Shown here: one piece after another, positions 56,620 through 64,000 of the stretch
Layout of the letters: every line of letters starts with the position of its first letter
How positions within the stretch are numbered: the first letter of the stretch is position 1
The notes under the pieces: model-generated
What the model was told of the DNA's origin: nothing
The model's database searches: none
The model's input: the letters and a program-made list of their open reading frames with translations, nothing else
Translations under genes and position numbers: made by a program
DNA from: Emydura subglobosa
Taxonomy: Eukaryota; Chordata; Testudines; Chelidae
Assembly: GCA_007922225.1 (NCBI GenBank)
Contig: ML679960.1
Span: 4,201,198 to 4,265,197, forward strand
Direction: 5' to 3'
DNA length: 64,000 bases

Positions 56620-56776
56620 GGAGGCCTTTGGGATGTATGGCACTGGGAGGCATTCATGGACAGAGGACGGTTCTCTTGGGATGGACTTCACCTGAGTAGG
56701 GAGAGAAATGCACTTCTAGGATGGAGGCTGGCACACTGATTAAGAGAGCTTTAAACTACGGAGTTGGGGGAGATGG

Positions 56777-57304
56777 TTGGGAGATGCTAAGATAATCTCC
56801 ATGCCTGATTTAAACATTGTGAGGGAGGAAAATGAAGTAAGAAAGGATACAGTAGTGGATAGGAGAATGGACGTTAAGAGGAAGGGTAGTGTAGATACCA
56901 GTCTAATAGGCGATATTGGCAGTAGAATGACTGTGCCAAATTGGATAAGGAATGTAAGCGAAGCCAAACAGCAAAAATTAAGATGTTTGTACACCAATGC
57001 AAGGAGCCTGGGTAACAAAATGGAGGAACTAGAGCTACTGGTGCAGAAAGTGAAACCAGATATTATAGGGATAACAGAAACATGGTGGAATAGTAGTCAT
57101 GACTGGCGTACAGGTATTGAAGGGTATGTGCTCTTTAGGAAAAACAGAAATAAAGACAAAGGTAGTGGAATAGCATTGTATATCAAAGATGAGGTAGATT
57201 GTAAAGAAATGATGGAAAGTGATGGAATGGATAAAAAAGAGTCTGTCTGGGCAGAAATCACATTGGGGAGGAAAGCTACTAGAGTTTCCCCTGAGATAGT
57301 GTAG
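56777..57304 (+). pseudogene. CR1 ORF2 endonuclease part
   Basis: A 175-codon open frame with LRCLYTNARSLGNKMEELEL, VKPDIIGITETWWNSSHDWR and GYVLFRKNRNKDKGSGIALY: the N-terminal two blocks of the APE-type endonuclease, with the catalytic Glu in ITETWW. The frame ends soon after VWAEITLGRK. The later blocks (GDFN, SDH) are missing, as the next sequence (57315 onward) is already the linker before the reverse transcriptase. This points to an internal deletion. Confidence 0.83.
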
Positions 57305-59030
57305 ACCAAGCTGGATGAGCAAGCATCTCAGAGAGGTGATTAAGAGACAGCAGAAAGTCTACAAGGAGCAGAAGATGGGAGGGATGAGCAAAGAAAGCTA
57401 CCTCTTGGAGGTCAGAATATGTAGAGAGAAAGTGAGAAATGCCAAAAGCCAGGTAGAGTTGGATCTTGCAAAGGGAATTAAAACCAATAGTAAAAGGTTC
57501 TATAGCCATATAAATAGGAAGAAAACAAAGAAAGAAGCGGGACCGCTTAAGCACTGAGGATAGGGTGGAGGTTAAGGATAATCTAGGCATGGCCAAAAAT
57601 CTAAACAAATACTTTGCCTCAGTTTTTAATGAGGCTAATGAAGAACTTAGGTATAGTGGCAGGGTAGCTAATAGGAATGAGGATATGGAGGTAGAAATTA
57701 CCACATCTGAGGTAGAAGCCAAACTCGAACAGCTTAATGGGACTAAATCAGGAGCCCCGGATAATTTCCATCTAATAATATTAACGGAACTGGGATGTGA
57801 AATTGAAAGCCCATTAGCTAGGATTTTTAATGAATCTGTAAACTCAGGGGCTGTACCGTATGACTGGAGAATTGTTAACATAGTTCCTATTTTTAAGAAA
57901 GGGGAAAAAAGTGGTCGGGGTAATTACTGGCCTATTAGTTTGACCTCAATAGTATGCAAGGTCTTGGAAAAAAATTTGAAACAGAAAGTAATTCAGGACA
58001 TCAAGGTTAATGATGATTGGGATAAAATACAACATGGTTTTACAAAAGGTAGATCATACCAAACCAATCTGATCTCCTTTGAGAAGATAACAGATTTTTT
58101 AGACAAAGGGAATACAGTGGGATTTAATTTACCTAGATTTCAGAAAGGCATTTGATACAGTTCCACATGTTATTATGTAATTATTAGTTAAATTGGAAAA
58201 TATGGGGATTAATATGAAAATTGAAAGGTGGATAAGGAACTGGTTAAAGGGGAGACTACAACTGGTCATATTAAAAGGTGAACTGTCAGGCTGGAGGGAG
58301 GTTAATAATGGAGTTCCTCAGGGATCGGTTGTGGGACCAATCTTACTTAACCTTTTTATTACTGACATTGGCACAAAAAGTGGGAGTATACTAATAGTTT
58401 GTGAATAACACAAAGTTGGGAGGTATTGCTAATACTGAGAAGGACCAGGATATCATACACAAAGATGTGGATGACCTTGTAAACTGGAGTTATAGAAATA
58501 GGATGAAATTTAATAGTGGAAAGTGCAAGGTCATGCATTTAGGATGCATCAGTTGGAAGTGACAGAGGGGGAGAAGGACCTGGGCGTATTGTTTAGTCAC
58601 AGGATGACTATGAGCTGCCAGTGTGACGTGATCTTGAAAAAAGTTAATGCAGTCCTAGGATGCATCAGGTGAGGTATTTCCAGTAGAGAAAGGGAGGTGT
58701 TAGTACATTACACAAGGCGTTGGTAAGACCTCATATGGAATAGTGTGTGCAGTTCTGATCTCCCATGTTTAAGAAAGATTAATTCAAATTGAAACAGGTG
58801 CAGAGAAGAGTCACCAGGATGATCTGAAGAATGGAAAACCTGCCTTATGAGAGGAGACTCAGAGTTTGGCTTCTTTAGCCTAACCAAAGGAAGACTGAGG
58901 GGAGATGTGATTCCCCTCTATAAATACATCAGAGGGATAAATACCAGGGAGAGAGAGAAATTATTTAAGTTCAGCATCAACATGCACACAAGAACAAATG
59001 GATATAAACTGGTCATTTAGACATGAAATT
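57300..59030 (+). pseudogene. CR1 ORF2 reverse transcriptase part
   Basis: Linker frame at 57315-57557 (CREKVRNAKSQVELDLAKGI). The frame at 57565-58155 reads KNLNKYFASVFNEANEELRY, LARIFNESVNSGAVPYDWRI and VNIVPIFKKGEKSGRGNYWP, then the HGFTKGRSYQTNLI region. The first catalytic block (VYLDFRKAFDTV type) is frameshifted and reads NLPRFQKGI. At 58193-58408: RWIRNWLKGRLQ, GVPQGSVVGPILLNLFITDI. The active-site block that should read FADDTKL reads FVNNTKL, losing both aspartates. Further blocks to about 59000 are scattered over frames. Confidence 0.85.
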
Positions 59031-59032
59031 AT

Positions 59033-59964
59033 TTTGTTCAACATCTTCATTAATGATCTGGAGGATGAGGTAGATTGCACACTCGGCAAGTTTGCAGATG
59101 ACACTAAGCTGGGGGGCATAGTAGATACACTGGAGGCAGGGATAGGATACAGAGTGACCTAGAAAAATTAGAGGATTGGGGCAAAAGAAATCTGATGAGG
59201 TTCAATAAGGAAAATTGCAGAATCCTGCACTTAGGATGGAAGAATCCCATGCACTGCTACAGACTGGGGACCAATTGGCTAGGCATCAGTTTGGCAGAAA
59301 AGGACCTGGGGGTTACAGTGGACAAGAAGCTGGATGTGAGTGAACAGTGTGCCCTTAGGCATATTGGGCTGCATTAGTAGGAGCATTGCTAGCAGTTTGA
59401 GGGAAGTGATTATTTTCCTGTATTCGGCACTGGTGAGGCCTCATTTGGAGTACTGTGTCCAGTTTTGGGCCCCCCACTACAAAAAGGATGTGGACAAGTT
59501 GGAGAGAGTCCCGCAGAGGGCAACAAAAATTATTAGGGGGCTGGCACACATGATTTATGAGTAGAGGTTGAGGGAACTAGGCTTGTTTAGTCTGCAGAAG
59601 AGAAGAATGATGGGGGATTTGATGGCAGCCTTTAACTACCTGAAAAGAGGTTCCAGGGAGGATGGAACTAGGCTGTTTTCAGTGGTAGTAGATGTCAGAA
59701 CTAGGAGCAATGGTCTCACACTGCAGTGGGGGAGGCCTAAATTGAATATTAGGAAAAACTTGTTTACTAGGAGGATGGTGAAGCACTGGAATGGGTTACT
59801 TAGGGAGGTGGTGGAATCTACCTCCTTAGAGGTTTTTAAGGTGCAGCTTGACAAAGCCCTGGCTGGGATGATTTAGTTGGGGGGTTTGGTCCTGCTTTGA
59901 GCAGAGGATTGGACTAGATGACTTCCTGAGGTTCCTTCCAACCCTAATCTATGATTCTCTGATT
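59033..59964 (+). mobile_element. Younger CR1 inserted in the older CR1
   Basis: A 5'-truncated CR1 3' end. It begins just before LFNIFINDLEDEVDCTLGKF (out of frame with the start), includes FADDTKLGG with both aspartates, then frames at 59195-59377 ([20 protein letters not shown]), 59340-59564 ([20 protein letters not shown]) and 59568-59876 (MRELGLFSLQKRRMMGDLMA). It ends with the CR1 tail CCAACCCTAATCTATGATTC. ATTA occurs at both junctions, a possible short target duplication. Confidence 0.87.
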
Positions 59965-60442
59965 AAATAAGATGCAGGTTTCTAACCATCAGAGGAGTGA
60001 AGTTATGGAACAGCCTTCCAAGGGGAGCAGTGGGGGCAAAAAGCCTAGCTGGCTTCAAGACTGAGCTTGATAAGTTTATGGAGGGGATAATATAATGGGA
60101 CAGCCTAATTTGGCAATTAACTGAGCTTTGACTATTAGTGGTAAATATGCCCAATGGCCTGTGATGGGATGTTAGATGGGATGCGTTCTGAGTTACTACA
60201 GAGAATTCTTTCCGGGTGTTTGGTTGGTGAGTCTTGCCCACATTCTCAGGGTTTAGCAGATCGCCATATTTGAGGCCGGGAAGGAATTTTCCCACAGGGC
60301 AGCTTGGCAGAGGCCCTATGGGTTTTTCACCTTCCTCTGTAGCATGGGGCATGGGTCACTTGCTGGTGGATTCTCTGTACCTTGAAGTCTTTAAACCATG
60401 ATTTGAGGACTTCAATAATTCAGTCATAGGTTGGGGTCTATC

Positions 60443-60493
60443 ACAGGAGGGAGGGTGAGGTTTTGTGTCTATCACAGGAGGGAGGGTGAGGAG
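60443..60493. repeat. Tandem duplication in the CR1 3' tail
   Basis: TCTATCACAGGAGGGAGGGT plus GAGG occurs twice in direct succession, separated by TTTTGTG. Confidence 0.8.
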
Positions 60494-60554
60494 TTGTGCA
60501 GGTCAGACTAGATGATCATAATCGTCCCTTCTGCCCTTAAAGTCTATGAATCTA

Positions 60555-62010
60555 AAATATTATTTCTTTGTAGGAGCCGATAGTGGCCATCTTGAGAGAC
60601 AATAGGATAAATTTTCACCTGAAAAATGGAAGGAAGGTCATCAACCTTTCTGTAAGAACAGAACAAAGGGAATAGGATTGTATCAGCTAAATAGCCCAAA
60701 TATTGATCTTTTCAGGAAGCTGGATATGGCCAGCAGCCTTTTTTTCCCTACCAGTTCCCACCCTGTATTGAGGGCTTCTCTTACACCATGGTATTCTTAG
60801 GAGTTACTAGCTGGTCACTCCATCCTCCATCTTTGGTGAAACTGCCTGATAGGCCTCTTCCCCTCTACCCCTTATTCACACCATCTTTCCATCATATGAA
60901 AAGTTGTTCAGAAGAGGGAAAGGTTGATTGGACTGCAGACTGCCCACCCTCATTCCAAATTAGTTGGAGCAAGAAACCCCTCCTCTGCCATTGTCACTGT
61001 TCTGTGGCTATCAATAGCCTGAGATTCTCCACCGTTCTTCCGCAAAATAAACAAGCTATTGTACAATTTATTTTAAATCATAAGACATAAAATTGTTTAT
61101 TAAATGAACAAGAAGCCATTTTATTCTATTGTAATGCAAAAAAAATGGACCAAGTCTGAAGTTTCAGGCTTTCTCTGCCTTACCATTTTGTTCTGGAGAT
61201 CAGCGAGTAAGAGACATGCAACCAAAATACTATTTTTTTTCTCACCCTCCAAAAATAAATTATGATGATGTAGAAGACTCCTGTTCTCTGCAGAAGTTGG
61301 CAATTTCAGGGATCAAGGAGTCCATCCTTCTTCATAAGGGTCTCCTGCAGTGGTGGGTGTATTTAAAACTTCTGCAACAGGCCAATTTTTCTCTTGAATA
61401 GATAAAGCCTCAAAGGCTATGAATGTGATGAACTGTGTCCTGGCTTTTTTCAAGAGGGTTTATGTACTTTGTTGTTGTTTTTTTTAAGAGGAAAGTTATG
61501 TCAGTGTGGGGATTGCAAACGGAACTTGAAAACCTACCTCTGAATACATGCTGAAAATTTGAATTAAAAATGTTTCAACAGTGGGTCATCCTTCAGGAGC
61601 CGTTCGTCTAGCTCTACATTCCTCTCTTCATTATCCCTGAAGAAGGGCCTCATGGTCAAACATCCCTGTGATTATAAAGGAGAATTCTCTGTTGTGATGC
61701 ATTCTAATCATTTTAATTATAAAGAACAGTAAATCACTTAAAATATTTTACATATGGTAATCAAGAATTCATCATTACCTTGGTAATTGGCACCTATGTG
61801 TAAAAATATTATTGCCTCTTTAAAAATGTAAGACAGTAAATGAGCTACTCATAAGGGCCATCAGGAGGCAGGCCATTCATCCAGTTTTAAGCCAGAGAGT
61901 CCTTTTCTAAGATTTGTCCCCTGGCCGGTACTGAGACAAAACTGAATGTGGTTTTGTTTCAGTATCAGCAGGGGGGAACCATTTTGAAGAGTGCCCTACC
62001 CCACTGGTGT
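60555..62010. other. Unrecognised intronic DNA
   Basis: No recognisable gene or repeat. Two words near 61755-61800 (GGTAATCAAGAATTCATC, CTTGGTAATTGGC) look like homeodomain sites, which is weak evidence of anything. Confidence 0.4.
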
Positions 62011-62014
62011 GATC

Positions 62015-62245
62015 TCATGTTGTTGTAGTTGTGTTGGTCCCAGGGTATTTTTATAATATGTTAACTACTTATGCTAAACAGTCTGTTCCACTTTGTATTT
62101 AGCTGTGACATTGTGAGTGCCTTTCCCAGACCTGAAGAAGAGCTCTGTGTAGTTCAAAAGCTTGTCTCTTTCACCAATAGAAGTTGGTCCAGTAAAAGAT
62201 ATTACCACACACACCTTGTCTCTCTCAGAAGAAATTAAGAAATTC
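62015..62245. repeat. Penelope-type 3' tail fragment
   Basis: Contains GTTGTAGTTGTGTTGGTCCC, TTAGCTGTGACATTGTGAGT, CCAGACCTGAAGAAGAGCTC and GTTCAAAAGCTTGTCTCTTT. This has the same layout as the 3' end of the Penelope-like element at 52008 (a GTAGCCGTGTTAGTCTG-type start and an AAGCTTTCGTGGGC-type word) and is a very common reptile repeat. No coding part remains. Confidence 0.6.
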
Positions 62246-62249
62246 AGGT

Positions 62250-62800
62250 GTTTCCTTTGCTTCTTTGGCCTACTCTGACTAGTCCTTGAGCAACTAATCA
62301 CTGAAAGGGAAATTATCTGACTCTGAGAAGTCCTAGACGTGTTCCCAGGACATTCTCCTGTTACTGAATATTTGGACACGGTGGTAAAAAGAATCATGGA
62401 GAATTCAGGGATCTCCTAACTTTGCTGGAAATAATGGTGCACTGCATTGAGGTTTTCCCTTGTACACCTGGTGAATAAGGAAAAGGCATCATTTTCTACT
62501 CAGTGTGGAGCTAGAACCACTCCCATATGGAAGATATAGTTTCAATACCCAAATCAGTCTTCAATTACATCCATTTAGCAATGAATATTCCTAGAGAGAT
62601 TCTATCAGGAAGTGCCACTCATGAATCTCCATGTCAGATGCCTACCATGGAAGGTAAGTAACATTCCAGTCTGCTCAAGATCTTTGATCAAAATAGGAGA
62701 AAAGCAATAGCATCAAAGCAGTTAACCTTGCCCTGCTTACAGTACAATCTCCATTGAATGGAGCAAAATAGGTAGAGAAATTGTTCTGAAGTAACCAGTC
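62250..62800. other. Possible DIRS internal remnant
   Basis: This lies directly before a recombinase scrap on the same strand, so it may be the decayed region between RNase H and recombinase of the same element, but I recognise no motif in it. Confidence 0.25.
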
Positions 62801-62809
62801 TCCCACCTC

Positions 62810-63660
62810 TACTCCCCAGAATGATCCTCTTCTACTAAATACTTGGCTACTTGGACCAGATTTGTAGAATGGTTCCAAGAAATGTATATTAAGCACAAGA
62901 GATTATACATATCAGGAATCTTACAGTTCCTTCAGGACAGTCTATCTTGAAGCCTGAGAACCAGCAAGTTAAAAGTCAAAATCTCAGAATGGATATATAG
63001 CCTCCACAGATGGCTGTAAATACAGCAAACCTTCTTCATGTAGCCTATTTTCTAAAGGCAGCAGAGAATCTGTTCCAGGCATGGATTCTCAATTTAATAT
63101 TACAGGTTTTCACATTATGACCATTTTAATCTGTTGTTCTCAACCATCACTGTGATCTTCTTAATGGCTGTTACCTTACCCAAAGGGTTTCTGAAATTAG
63201 GAGCCTTACCCATCAAACTCTAATACTGTATATTTAATAAATACAGTGATTTTGAGAACCATAGATGACCTTACCCCAAAAAGCAGTTAAGTATTCTGCA
63301 GATCGCAACACATTATCCTTTCTTTCTTCAGCCTGAATATCAAGTATGAGAAATAAATACTATTGCATAACTTGGATGTAAAAAGGGCATTTAAAATACA
63401 CCTCCCCAGAACACAGCAGCCTAGAGAAGCAATCAGTTTATTCATAAATCCTTTTTTGAGACACACAGAAAACAAAAGACTCACGTATATTCAGCTGTGT
63501 CAAGGAAGTATACAAGACAAAAAGCATGTTGTCTCTGCATGAGGGACTTCAAGAATTCTTTTCCAGATGAGCTGTAACGTCATGGATAGAAAAATCTGCC
63601 AAGCATTTTTTTAGTATATGTTCAGTCTCCAGTCGTGCTAATTCAGCCTTTGTCAGAAAA
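62810..63660 (+). pseudogene. Tyrosine recombinase scrap of a different DIRS lineage
   Basis: Translations read TWTRFVEWFQEMYIKHKRLY, SGILQFLQDSLS, then SLRTSKLKVKI: the core-binding helices in the FLQDGL style rather than the YLLHLK style of the other copies. Next come ILNLILQVFT, TQRVSEIRSLT (first catalytic Arg block, R kept) and pieces near 63270-63470 reading LPQKAVKYSADRNT and KSVYS, which fit the SKF.RNQ to RKA.SLFI region. Stops are frequent. The HxxR and Tyr blocks are not seen. Confidence 0.55.
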
Positions 63661-63799
63661 TACTTAATGTTGTGGTACCCGAGTAATCTGCTTTCCTGTT
63701 TCATTTCTATTATTCTGCTGTATGCATGTACCTTTTATTTCCTTCTTACACTTTTTTCACAACTTCCAACTTTGCACAAATAAGATATTATCAGACATG

Positions 63800-64000
63800 C
63801 TAGGGAAATAAAACCTAGATGGAGCTACTATAAGGTGGGTCCATAACTGGTTGGAAAACCATTCCCAGACAATCAAGTTAGAAGGGCATATTGAGTGGGC
63901 ACCTGCAGGGATCAGTTCGGGGTCAGGTTCTGTTCAGTATCTTCATCAGTGATTTAGATAATGGCATAGAGAGTACCCTTATAAAGTTTGTGGACGATAC
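63800..64000 (+). mobile_element. CR1 LINE fragment running off the window
   Basis: AACCTAGATGGAGCTACTAT, GGTTGGAAAACCATTCCCAG and a GGGATCAGTTCGGGGTCAGG stretch, ending TTTGTGGACGATAC. This is the same CR1 subfamily as 16970-17660, covering the WVHNWLEN to FVDDT part of the reverse transcriptase. It continues beyond the window. Confidence 0.85.

Larger units (their letters stand above)
55560..60554 (+). mobile_element. CR1 LINE with ORF1, ORF2 and 3' tail, split by a younger CR1
   Basis: The most complete CR1 in the window. ORF1 is at 55633-56619, ORF2 remains run from 56777 to 59030, and the 3' untranslated region at 59965-60554 ends in CTTAAAGTCTATGAATCTAA. A second CR1 of another subfamily sits at 59033-59964; the outer sequence continues across it (GGTCATTTAGACATGAAATT, then AAATAAGATGCAGGTTTC). 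Stops, frameshifts and internal deletions make it inactive. Confidence 0.88.

Noticed and set aside
57279..57881. 200-codon minus-strand open frame
   Set aside because: Antisense of the CR1 ORF2 reverse transcriptase, whose sense frame has the expected blocks.
60788..61090. 100-codon plus-strand open frame
   Set aside because: No domain recognised and composition typical of non-coding DNA.
1..64000. CRISPR arrays, rRNA or tRNA genes, bacterial operons or a defence system
   Set aside because: No regularly spaced direct repeats, no RNA gene signatures. The coding signals are a spliced vertebrate exon and retrotransposons.

Overview
The window is vertebrate nuclear DNA, most likely from a turtle. 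I infer this from a POLA1-type exon together with a repeat mix of DIRS tyrosine-recombinase retrotransposons, CR1 LINEs, a Penelope-like element with a GIY-YIG endonuclease, and MIR-type SINEs. DIRS elements this abundant alongside CR1 point to turtles rather than birds, mammals or crocodilians. There is no bacterial gene organisation, no rRNA or tRNA gene and no CRISPR array. Species identity is inference.

Only one host-gene exon can be supported: 97 bp at 23855-23951 on the + strand. It encodes 32 residues near the C terminus of the DNA polymerase alpha catalytic subunit (POLA1). Almost all of the window is therefore POLA1 intron. In vertebrates the 3' introns of POLA1 lie next to ARX and are known to hold some of the longest ultraconserved noncoding elements. 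A transposon-poor island at about 17.7-29.5 kb around the exon contains several stretches that look like such elements, and a 90-bp block with seven TAATTA homeodomain cores at 29017-29106.

Layout: 1-1.7 kb unrecognised. 1.7-2.8 kb LTR-like repeat A. 2.8-9.0 kb three decayed DIRS pieces in a row. 9-13.7 kb MIR SINEs, a minus-strand CR1 and unrecognised DNA. 14.3-15.8 kb a DIRS gag scrap and LTR-like repeat B. 16.9-17.7 kb CR1. 17.7-29.5 kb the transposon-poor island with the exon and one old DIRS reverse transcriptase scrap. 29.5-35.5 kb a nearly full-length decayed DIRS element with inverted termini. 37.8-42.9 kb a second one. 44.7-54.2 kb a composite of three copies of another DIRS family, itself interrupted by a MITE, a non-LTR retrotransposon and a Penelope-like element flanked by a 6-bp direct repeat. 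55.6-60.6 kb a CR1 with ORF1 and ORF2 remains, interrupted by a younger CR1. 62.0-63.7 kb a Penelope-type tail and a tyrosine recombinase scrap of a further DIRS lineage. The window ends inside another CR1.

Every transposon reading frame seen carries stops, frameshifts or lost catalytic residues, so none appears autonomous. The working parts are the POLA1 exon with its splice sites and, by inference, regulatory DNA in the surrounding introns.
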